Shown here: positions 1-6,282 of the stretch, piece after piece
Position numbering within the stretch: position 1 is the first letter of the stretch
Layout: the number at the start of each line of letters is the position of its first letter
From: Candidatus Symbiobacter sp.
GTDB taxonomy: Bacteria; Pseudomonadota; Alphaproteobacteria; Elsterales; Elsteraceae
Reading direction: 5' to 3'
Length of the DNA stretch: 9,594 nucleotides
NCBI GenBank assembly: GCA_030054015.1
Contig: JASGCR010000063.1
Location: 1 to 9,594 of the forward strand
The notes under the pieces: model-generated
Database searches by the model: none
What the model saw: only the letters and a program-made list of their open reading frames with translations
Told to the model about the DNA's origin: nothing
Position numbers and translations under genes: made by a program

Positions 1-42
1 GCGCGGACTTTTCTAACCTCAGAATGACACTTTTGGGACTTG

Positions 43-145
43 TTCAGAGGTTCCTAAAGAAGGGGGGGTAAATCAATTTTCGGCTTATTCAGACCTTCCT
101 AAAGAAGGGAGGGGTAAAACTAGACTGATTCAGACCTTCCCAAAG
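43..145. repeat. Three-copy direct repeat upstream of gshB
   Basis: Three imperfect copies of a unit opening TTCAGA(CC/GG)TTCC(T/C)(A)AAGA begin at 43, 88 and 129, so the spacing is 45 and then 41 bp. In the first two copies the unit runs on into a purine tract of the form GAAGGG(A/G)GGGGTAAA; the third copy ends in AAAGATAAAA instead. The second copy contains a short inverted repeat, CCTTC-CTAAA-GAAGG. No open frame of interest covers it. It looks like an intergenic repeat family whose array may continue to the left of the window. A role (hairpin, protein site, or none) cannot be decided from sequence. Confidence 0.6.
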
Positions 146-203
146 ATAAAAAATCTGTTATCGTGACCAAAACACATTATTCATCGCCAAGGACAAACTC
201 ATA

Positions 204-1187
204 ATGCTTAAGGTCGCGCTGCAAATGGACCCCATGCCCGGCATCAACCCGCAAGGCGACAGCACCTGGCTGCTCGGCATCGAGGCGCAAAAACGCGGTT
301 ATGAATTGTTCCATTACACCCCCGATCATCTGAGTTTGCGGGTGGGATGCCCGCCCCTGGCACGCGGTCATGCCCTTGGCCTGGCCCCTGGGCAAACCCC
401 GCATTATCGGTTGGGGGCCGAGCAAACCCGCGCCCTCACCGATTTTGATGTGATTTGGTTGCGGCAAGACCCGCCTTTTGACCTGGCCTATATTTCATCC
501 ACCCATATTTTGGAGCATGTACGTGACCAGGTGTTGGTGGTCAATGACCCAGTAGCGGTGCGCAATGCGCCGGAAAAATTATTGGTGACGCGCTATGCCG
601 ATTTGATGCCGCCTACCCTCATTTCCGCCGACCGTCGTGACATTGCCGCCTTTCGCGCCGAACAGGGCGAGATTATCCTCAAACCGCTTTATGGCAATGG
701 CGGGCGCGGGGTGTTCCACTTGCGGCCTGATGATGACAATTTTGGGGCGGTGTTGGATGTGTTTTTTGCGCCTGGCCCAGGTCAAAGTCAAGGCCTGGGC
801 CTGGGTCGAGAACCCATTATGGCGCAAAAATATCTGCCCGAAATTAAACAAGGCGACAAACGCATCATTCTGATCGAGGGCAAAGCGGTCGGGGCCGTCA
901 ACCGCATCCCCAAACCCGGCGATGCTCGCGCCAATCTGCATGTCGGCGGCGCGGCCGAGCGCGGCATTCTCACCCAACGTGACCAGGAAATTTGCGCCCG
1001 CATTGGCGGCGATTTGCGCGACCTGGGGCTGGTGTTCGTTGGCATTGACGTGATTGGCGGCTATTTGACCGAAATTAATGTGACCTCCCCCACCTGTTTG
1101 TATGAAATTAATCAGTTGGACCAAACCTGTCTGGAAGCAAAAATATGGGATGCGGTGTTGGCTCGGCTGGCGGCCCGTAAAAAGTGA
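204..1187 (+). CDS. gshB: Glutathione synthetase (GshB), 327 aa
   Basis: The product is the ATP-grasp ligase that joins gamma-glutamylcysteine and glycine to make glutathione, the second step of glutathione synthesis in the cytoplasm. It shows the family layout. The N-terminal substrate domain starts MLKVALQMDPM and carries RQDPPFD at residues 87-93. The ATP-grasp part has ILKPLYGNGGRGVF (158-171), the glycine-rich loop over the nucleotide. NRIPKPGDARANLHVGG (233-249) and the metal-binding end IDVIGGYLTEINVTSPT (281-297) follow. Length is close to the roughly 315 aa usual for bacterial GshB. A small Gly-rich stretch (about 189-203) just before MAQKYLPE looks like a local insertion. The ATG at 204 has AAGGA at 189-193 as a moderately spaced ribosome binding site. 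Its stop codon lies in the first unit of a 16-bp tandem repeat that continues into the next gene, so the two are probably co-transcribed. Confidence 0.97.
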   Translation: MLKVALQMDPMPGINPQGDSTWLLGIEAQKRGYELFHYTPDHLSLRVGCPPLARGHALGLAPGQTPHYRLGAEQTRALTDFDVIWLRQDPPFDLAYISSTHILEHVRDQVLVVNDPVAVRNAPEKLLVTRYADLMPPTLISADRRDIAAFRAEQGEIILKPLYGNGGRGVFHLRPDDDNFGAVLDVFFAPGPGQSQGLGLGREPIMAQKYLPEIKQGDKRIILIEGKAVGAVNRIPKPGDARANLHVGGAAERGILTQRDQEICARIGGDLRDLGLVFVGIDVIGGYLTEINVTSPTCLYEINQLDQTCLEAKIWDAVLARLAARKK

Positions 1188-1296
1188 GTTAAGATAACAG
1201 TGAGTCAAGATGTTAAGTGAGTCAAGGCAAAATGAGTGAAGACAAAAATGTCTCAAGACAAAAATGTCTCAAGACAAAAATGAGTCAAGACAAAAG
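1184..1296. repeat. Seven degenerate 16-bp tandem repeats across the gshB/mntH junction
   Basis: Seven units follow one another at 1184, 1200, 1217, 1233, 1249, 1265 and 1281. All are 16 bp except the second, which is 17. The consensus is approximately (G/A)TGAGTCAAGACAAAA. The units at 1249 and 1265 are identical; those at the left end are most diverged. The first unit supplies the TGA stop of gshB. Later units supply several possible starts for the transporter: GTG 1217, ATG 1232 and ATG 1280. Because 16 is not a multiple of 3, successive copies are read in different frames and give a polar Lys/Gln/Ser-rich N-terminus. This suggests slippage-type expansion at the gene junction. Confidence 0.85.
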
Positions 1297-2551
1297 GAAG
1301 CATAAAATTTTGGTGAATTGGCGATTTAAAATACTCTCCTTTATTGGCCCAGGCTATATTGTTGCCGTCGGCTATATCGATCCTGGCAATTGGGCGACCA
1401 ATGTGGCGGCGGGGGCGACTGCCGGGTATGATCTGCTGTTCGTGGTGATGCTGGGCGCGTTGATCGGTGCGGTGTTGCAAGGATTGGTGGTGCGGTTGGC
1501 CACCGCCACCGGCGTTGATCTGGCGACCCTCATCCGCCGCGAATTTCCGCGCAAATATTGGTTGCCAGTGTGGGTTGCCGCCGAAATCGCCATGATTGCC
1601 ACCGATTTGGCCGAATTATTGGGGGTGGCGATTGCCCTTAACCTGTTATTCCGCCTAAATTACAGCCACGGCATCATCATTGGCGCGGTGGCGTCGTTGG
1701 CGATGTTGGCGGCGGGGCCACGACAAAAAAAATGGACCGAGAAAATTATCGGGTTTATGGTTGGGTTGGTGATATTTGGCTTGGGCTATGAATATTATTT
1801 GGCTTCCCCAGCGGTGATGGACTATTTACCAGGATTTTTGCCGAAACTTGACCTGATTCGCAATCCCGATTTGCTGTATCTCGGTTTGGGCATATTGGGC
1901 GCGACCTTGATGCCGCATAATTTATTTTTGCACAGCGCCCTGGCCTCGCGTCATTTCGTCGATTTGGATGCGGCGGCGCGGCGGCGAGTCGGACGCTGGC
2001 TCACCGTCGATTCCAGCCTGGCCTTGGGGTTGGCTTTGATTATCAATTCAATCATTTTGATCATTGCCGCCGTCGCATTTAAGGGCAGCACCCCAGGCAA
2101 CGATGTCGGGTTGCGCGATACTTGGTTGCTAATTTCGGTGACGTTGGGAACCGGTGGCGCGACGATTTTCGCCCTATCCTTATTGGCGGCGGGGCAGTCC
2201 GCCATCACCAGCTGTACGCTGGCGGGACAAATTATTTTGGATGGTTTTTGGCAATTGCGCCTGCCGCCCATGATTCGCCTGGCGGTGACGCGCTGTTTGG
2301 CCTTGATCCCGGCCCTGGCGGTGCCGATTTTATGGCCGATGGTGTCGGTGGATCGCTTGCTCATTTTATCGCAAGTGGTGTTGTCTTTTTCCCTGCCGAT
2401 TATTTTGGTGCCGGTGTTGCGGTTGCTGGCGCATCCCAAAATCATGGCGGATGCGCCGTTGCCGCGTTGGTCTTTGGCCTTGATCGCTTTGTTGATCGCG
2501 GGGCTGACTTTGGTCAATGGCTGGTTGGTGGTGCAGACGATTATGGCATAA
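1232..2551 (+). CDS. mntH: Nramp-family Mn(II)/divalent metal transporter (MntH-like)
   Basis: An integral inner-membrane protein of about 11 hydrophobic segments and 439 aa from this start, belonging to the Nramp (SLC11) family of proton-coupled importers of Mn2+ and related divalent metals. The TM1 metal-binding motif DPGN is at about residues 50-53, in GYIDPGNWATN. The TM6 motif MPHN is at about 227-230, in GATLMPHNLFLHSAL. An acidic residue in TM3 (ATDLAELLG, Asp near 125) matches the proton-pathway position. The start is uncertain because the 5' end lies in 16-bp tandem repeats. GTG 1217 gives five more residues and ATG 1280 gives sixteen fewer. I chose ATG 1232 because AAGG sits four bases before it, but none of the sites is strong and all leave the transmembrane core intact. 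The gene follows gshB by 44 nt and ends 22 nt before dinD. No MntR or Fur site was recognised. Confidence 0.92.
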   Translation: MSEDKNVSRQKCLKTKMSQDKRKHKILVNWRFKILSFIGPGYIVAVGYIDPGNWATNVAAGATAGYDLLFVVMLGALIGAVLQGLVVRLATATGVDLATLIRREFPRKYWLPVWVAAEIAMIATDLAELLGVAIALNLLFRLNYSHGIIIGAVASLAMLAAGPRQKKWTEKIIGFMVGLVIFGLGYEYYLASPAVMDYLPGFLPKLDLIRNPDLLYLGLGILGATLMPHNLFLHSALASRHFVDLDAAARRRVGRWLTVDSSLALGLALIINSIILIIAAVAFKGSTPGNDVGLRDTWLLISVTLGTGGATIFALSLLAAGQSAITSCTLAGQIILDGFWQLRLPPMIRLAVTRCLALIPALAVPILWPMVSVDRLLILSQVVLSFSLPIILVPVLRLLAHPKIMADAPLPRWSLALIALLIAGLTLVNGWLVVQTIMA

Positions 2552-2561
2552 TATTTATCAC

Positions 2562-2568
2562 AGGGGAG
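2562..2568 (+). promoter_or_regulatory. Ribosome binding site fixing the dinD start
   Basis: AGGGGAG followed by five bases and then the ATG at 2574. The open frame extends upstream to 2517, inside the end of the transporter gene, but those 19 extra codons have no such signal and no similarity to DinD. The start is therefore placed at 2574. Confidence 0.75.
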
Positions 2569-2573
2569 TCATC

Positions 2574-3452
2574 ATGAATGCAGAAAAAAATTTGCCTGCC
2601 TTAGAAATTCGCCATTTCGAGGAGCAAAAACATGTGAACGAACATGGTGCCGAATATTGGAGCGCACGTGATTTACAACTGTTATTGGGCTATCGGCAAT
2701 GGCGGCGGTTTGAGGATGCGATTAAGCGGGCCATGACATCCTGTGAAGCCTCAGGCAACAAGCCAGAGTATCACTTTGCCGGCGTCGGCAAACCGATCCC
2801 TGGCGGCAAGGGGGCTGTACAAATCGTCGATGATTTTCATTTGTCGCGTTTCGCCTGTTATCTCATTGCCCAAAATGGTGACCCGCGCAAACCCGAAATC
2901 GCCGCCGCGCAAAAATATTTTGCGATTCAAACCAGGCGGCAAGAAATTTCCGACCAATTGGCCGCCGACAAAGAAAGAGTGGAATTACGGAAACAAGCGG
3001 GCCAGGAATTCAAAGCCCTGTCCGGTGCCGCCCGCCAGGCCGGGGTTGAGAATCGCATGTTTGGTGTTTTTCATGATGCCGGTTACAAGGGGCTTTATGG
3101 GGGACGCTCGGCCGAGGATATTAAAACCCGAAAAAACATCCCCGCCAAAGAATCCTTAATGGATCGCATGAATGCCACCGAATTGGCCGCCAACCAATTT
3201 CGCATGACACAAACCCGCGATAAATTGGCCAGGGAAAATATTCGCTCCCAAGAACAGGCCATTCACACCCACTTAACGGTCGGCAAAGAAGTTCGTGATG
3301 CCATCAAAAAAATCGGCGGCACCCTTCCCGAAGACATTCCGCCCGCCATACATATCAAACAGGTGGAAAAACGGCTTAAAAACTCGGTGCCAAAATTGTC
3401 TTTGGCGGACAAAGAGGCGGCTGGGTTATTGGGAGACGATCCAGAACAATAA
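2574..3452 (+). CDS. dinD: DinD, DNA-damage-inducible protein D
   Basis: A 292-aa homologue of Escherichia coli DinD (about 274 aa), alignable along its length from memory. Recognisable blocks are HGAEYWSARDLQLLLGY (24-40), IVDDFHLSRFACYLIAQNGD (84-103), KYFAIQTRRQE (114-124), GYKGLYGG (171-178), TELAANQFRMTQT (203-215) and, near the end, KKIGGTLPEDIPP. The N-terminal half resembles the BRO-N-like/KilA-N-neighbouring group of phage and mobile-element proteins. In E. coli the gene is LexA-controlled and the protein is reported to inhibit RecA filaments in vitro; the same role here is inference. It lies 22 nt after the metal transporter, close enough to share its transcript. I saw no alphaproteobacterial LexA box (GTTC-N7-GTTC) upstream. 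Confidence 0.93.
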   Translation: MNAEKNLPALEIRHFEEQKHVNEHGAEYWSARDLQLLLGYRQWRRFEDAIKRAMTSCEASGNKPEYHFAGVGKPIPGGKGAVQIVDDFHLSRFACYLIAQNGDPRKPEIAAAQKYFAIQTRRQEISDQLAADKERVELRKQAGQEFKALSGAARQAGVENRMFGVFHDAGYKGLYGGRSAEDIKTRKNIPAKESLMDRMNATELAANQFRMTQTRDKLARENIRSQEQAIHTHLTVGKEVRDAIKKIGGTLPEDIPPAIHIKQVEKRLKNSVPKLSLADKEAAGLLGDDPEQ

Positions 3453-3525
3453 GGCGCATCCATGCGAAAATGAGAAATCTTAGGTTTATGCGACAATTTT
3501 TATGTTACGATGAGGCCCCGTCGCC

Positions 3526-3530
3526 AGGAG
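3526..3530 (+). promoter_or_regulatory. Ribosome binding site favouring a TTG start for hrcA
   Basis: AGGAG is followed by six bases (CTAAAC) and then TTG at 3537. The upstream ATG at 3510 has no purine-rich sequence before it. A TATGTT hexamer at 3501-3506 could be a -10 box; if so, the ATG at 3510 would be at or before the transcript start. Both points favour the TTG. Confidence 0.55.
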
Positions 3531-3536
3531 CTAAAC

Positions 3537-4811
3537 TTGCCTAAAAAACCCGATTATAGCAACGATATTGGTGGAGAAAAAATCTCGCTCTCGGCCCTGA
3601 ACGAGCGGGCGCGCGAGGTTTTTCGCATGATCGTGGAATCCTATCTCGAAACGGGTGAACCCGTGGGCAGCCGCACTTTGTCTTTGCAATGGGAGGCGCG
3701 TTTGCGCGACCACCGCCTGGGCGAAGCCAAATTCAGCGAGGGCAAATTCACCGAAAGCAAATTCAACGAAAATCGGGGCGGCGAGGGCAAATGGGGCGAA
3801 AATTGGCGGCGGCGTGCGGTGGGCTTAAATCCCAGTTTGTCCTATAACCTGGGGGCAAGCGGCCCCTCCCCCGCCACCATCCGCAACATCATGGCCGATC
3901 TTGAGGATGCGGGTCTGCTTGCCACGCCGCATGTCTCGGCTGGGCGCATCCCGACCGAGGCAGGATTCCGCCTGTTCGTCGATGGCTTGTTGGAATTGGA
4001 CGCGATTTCTCCCGAAGAACAAGCCGCCATCGATCAACAATGCGCCGCCCAAGGCCGCAATTTCAGCGAAGTTTTGTCCGAAGCCACCGAAACCCTGTCG
4101 GGATTGTCGCATTTGGCGAGTTTGGTGGTAACACCCAAAACCATTTTTTCCTTTAGCCACATTGAATTTAGCCAAATTAACCCGCGTCAAGCCTTGGTGG
4201 TGTTGGTGTCGCAATCCGGGCAAGTCGAGAATCGCCTGATTGACTTACCGCTCGGCACCTTGCCCTCGACCCTGATCCGCGCGAGCAATTATTTGAACGC
4301 CCGTCTGGCCGGAAAATCATTGGAAGAGGCGCAAATCCTCATCGCCGCCGAGATCAACGACAACCGCGCCGAATTGGATCAATTGGCCGCGCGGGTGGTG
4401 GCAGATGGGGTGGCGATCTGGTCGGATGCGGGCGGCGGCGGCGGCACGTCGCAACGACCCGAAGGCTATTTATTGGTGCGCGGCCAGGCGAAATTATTGG
4501 ACGATGTCACGGCGGTGGCGGATTTGGAACGGATACGCGCCTTGTTCCAAGCCCTGGATGCCCAGGAAGGCATTATCCGCTTGCTTGATGCCACAAGGCA
4601 GGCGGAAAACATGCAGATTTATATCGGGGCCGAGAATGAACTTTTTCGCGTGACCGGTTGCTCGGCCATCATCGCCCCCTATGCCAACGGCAAAGGCAAA
4701 ATCGTCGGTGCCATTGGCGTTATCGGCCCCACCCGCATGAATTACGCCCGCATCATTCCCCTGGTCGATTACACCGCGAAATTAATTGGGCGGTCATTGG
4801 GGGGGAAGTGA
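3537..4811 (+). CDS. hrcA: Heat-inducible transcription repressor HrcA with a large insertion in the winged helix
   Basis: HrcA represses chaperone operons (groESL, sometimes dnaK/grpE) by binding CIRCE operators and is released when GroEL is occupied by unfolded protein. Numbered from the TTG start (424 aa; ATG 3510 would give 433), the winged-helix domain has ERAREVFRMIVESYLETGEPVGSRTLS (about 23-49), the recognition helix SPATIRNIMADLEDAGLL (111-128) and the wing HVSAGRIPTEAGFRLFVDGLL (132-152). The C-terminal half has EGYLLVRGQAKLLDD and ends IGPTRMNYARIIPLVDYTAKLIGRSLGG, as expected. The family is usually about 340-360 aa. The excess is an insertion of about 60 residues (50-110) between GSRTLS and SPATIRN, where a few residues are normal. 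Part of it is a 5-residue repeat. The frame stays open and both sides are well conserved, so the protein is probably functional. grpE, a common neighbour, does not follow. Confidence 0.95.
   Translation: MPKKPDYSNDIGGEKISLSALNERAREVFRMIVESYLETGEPVGSRTLSLQWEARLRDHRLGEAKFSEGKFTESKFNENRGGEGKWGENWRRRAVGLNPSLSYNLGASGPSPATIRNIMADLEDAGLLATPHVSAGRIPTEAGFRLFVDGLLELDAISPEEQAAIDQQCAAQGRNFSEVLSEATETLSGLSHLASLVVTPKTIFSFSHIEFSQINPRQALVVLVSQSGQVENRLIDLPLGTLPSTLIRASNYLNARLAGKSLEEAQILIAAEINDNRAELDQLAARVVADGVAIWSDAGGGGGTSQRPEGYLLVRGQAKLLDDVTAVADLERIRALFQALDAQEGIIRLLDATRQAENMQIYIGAENELFRVTGCSAIIAPYANGKGKIVGAIGVIGPTRMNYARIIPLVDYTAKLIGRSLGGK
3720..3809 (+). repeat. 15-bp coding repeat inside hrcA (GEAKF-type pentapeptides)
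   Basis: Six consecutive 15-bp units encode GEAKF, SEGKF, TESKF, NENRG, GEGKW and GENWR. The first three units are clear and the last three are degenerate. The DNA pattern is roughly (G/A)(G/C)CGA(A/G)(G/A)(G/C)CAAATTC. It lies within the insertion between the first helices and the recognition helix of the HrcA DNA-binding domain. The encoded peptide is charged and polar with no hydrophobic core, so it is likely a flexible loop. Confidence 0.75.
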
Positions 4812-4833
4812 GAATGAATAGGCTCAAAACTTA

Positions 4834-6282
4834 TTATTTTACCGGTTTAACACCTCCCAAACGTCCCAATCCATAACCCACACGATAAAGATCGGGAATA
4901 TTGTAACGGTTATCCCGAGTCATTTCGATAATTCCCAGTGTATTTAAATCCAAAAGTACGCCTTCCCATCCTTTGTCAATATGAGGCGGAGGTAAAATAT
5001 TGTCAAAAAACTCTAAGCTCTTAAATTTTTTCCCGAATTCATCAAACCATTTTTCAACAAAGGCTTCAATCTCATTCGGCACATTCAATCCTTTTAGGGG
5101 CCTCAAAACTGTGTCAACCCAAGGATAATCTTCTGTCATTTCTCTAATTCGTATCATTGAAGCGGCTTGGACACCTTTCTTTATGGCATCAAAATGCAAC
5201 GGCAAATGGTGTTCGGGATGATCATCTGCGGTTTTTATTGCAGCGGTTCGTATTGCAGCTAAAAATGAACGGGGTGAAGTTTTGCGTTTACCATCGGCAA
5301 GATGTCCAACTGTCCAAATATACGGAACACCTCGTCTACTGTCACGTCCCATCCGATTGCCAGCAAGTACCTCAAACAATGGTTTAAAGTGTATATCATT
5401 TCGTTTTACAAAATCGTCCAAACTCCATACGCCATCAATCTGGCTCATTTCTGTGTTCGGTTTTGTCACGTCATGATAAATACCACGAAAAATTTCACCA
5501 TGAGAGTTCTCGGCGTTACAAAGTGTGTGCCATAAAAGACCATGCAAATCTTTGGCTTCCCAATCAAGGTCGGTTTTGGTTTGAAATAATTTTGACGCAT
5601 CCGGAAAATTGGTAACCACGCGATCCATTTGATCGGGTCGCAAAAAAACTTTTGCTTGTAATGACGAAAAAGGTTTCAAGTCAAGCGTAAGCTTCAATAA
5701 ATCACGCACCAAAACGTTCATGTCATCCCAATTATTGCTGGTGCGATCAAGCGCATCAAACACAATCAAGCCTTTTCGTTGTTTGTTTAAATAAAATTTA
5801 TTTGCCAACTGCAATAATTTAGCTGAATCCTCTGGCGAATCCTCGACCCATTTGATGGTTTCCTCCCAATTAGAATTAGGGATTTCTATTTCCTTCACGA
5901 ATTGACTGAGCCACCGAATGATAACAGCTTTCCAAATGTAATATGGCTCAATTTTATTTTTAATAAATTTACCAATTGTTTCTTTATCTGGATATGATTC
6001 AATTTTTGTATCTTCCGAATATCCGACCTTTACATCAACTACTTTTAAATCATCAACCCCCTTTCCCATAACTTCCTTCAAATTCTGATCAGCAAGGGCA
6101 TGTGTCCAAAATGATTTGCCAACACCGCGCGCCCCCACCACCAAATTTGACGACAGGCTTAAGGCTTTAATATGTGCGGGTGGGAAATATGGTTTACGTC
6201 TTTGGTCAGCCTGACCATAATCGGACGTATCTTCTGGGATGGCGGCGATAATGGCATCACGAATTTGTTTGGCGTCAGACAT
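4834..6282 (-). CDS. P-loop ATPase with probable winged-helix C-terminus; third gene of the HEPN/KGGVGR cassette
   Basis: A 482-aa protein of no family I can name with certainty. A Walker A motif GARGVGKS is at about 50-57, preceded by SSNLVV. A Walker B-like strand GLIVFDALDR is at 171-180. A strand with a candidate sensor or finger arginine, KVFLRPDQMDR, is at 211-221. This arrangement is like AAA+/STAND or KAP-type ATPases. The C-terminal part (about 400-482) ends with a helix, LLDLNTLGIIEMTRDNRYNIPDLYR and a GLGRLGG tail. That resembles a winged helix, so it may bind DNA or another protein. I chose ATG 6282, which overlaps the stop of the upstream gene by 8 nt and has AAGGGC nine bases before it; the open frame extends 18 codons further. 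No transmembrane segment is seen. It is probably a nucleotide-dependent sensor or effector working with the two upstream products. It ends 22 nt from hrcA, convergently. Confidence 0.85.
   Translation of the reverse strand: MSDAKQIRDAIIAAIPEDTSDYGQADQRRKPYFPPAHIKALSLSSNLVVGARGVGKSFWTHALADQNLKEVMGKGVDDLKVVDVKVGYSEDTKIESYPDKETIGKFIKNKIEPYYIWKAVIIRWLSQFVKEIEIPNSNWEETIKWVEDSPEDSAKLLQLANKFYLNKQRKGLIVFDALDRTSNNWDDMNVLVRDLLKLTLDLKPFSSLQAKVFLRPDQMDRVVTNFPDASKLFQTKTDLDWEAKDLHGLLWHTLCNAENSHGEIFRGIYHDVTKPNTEMSQIDGVWSLDDFVKRNDIHFKPLFEVLAGNRMGRDSRRGVPYIWTVGHLADGKRKTSPRSFLAAIRTAAIKTADDHPEHHLPLHFDAIKKGVQAASMIRIREMTEDYPWVDTVLRPLKGLNVPNEIEAFVEKWFDEFGKKFKSLEFFDNILPPPHIDKGWEGVLLDLNTLGIIEMTRDNRYNIPDLYRVGYGLGRLGGVKPVK

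Noticed and set aside
579..1256. Minus-strand open frame of 225 codons across gshB
   Set aside because: Antisense to a clear glutathione synthetase with intact motifs, and no recognisable domain.
2521..2536. CTG-N10-CAG resembling an enterobacterial LexA box before dinD
   Set aside because: The core (GTTGGTGGTG) is not AT-rich or palindromic, it lies in the coding end of the transporter, and alphaproteobacterial LexA recognises a GTTC-N7-GTTC form.
1951..2577. Open frames on both strands overlapping the end of the transporter gene
   Set aside because: They lie over a well-conserved Nramp reading frame, have skewed composition and no ribosome sites.
3455..3475. CGCATCCATGCG followed by AAAAT after dinD as a terminator
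   Set aside because: The stem is only four to five base pairs with a tiny loop and there is no T-run, so it is too weak to call.
4812..4833. Shared bidirectional terminator between hrcA and the convergent cassette
   Set aside because: The 22-nt gap holds no inverted repeat of useful length.
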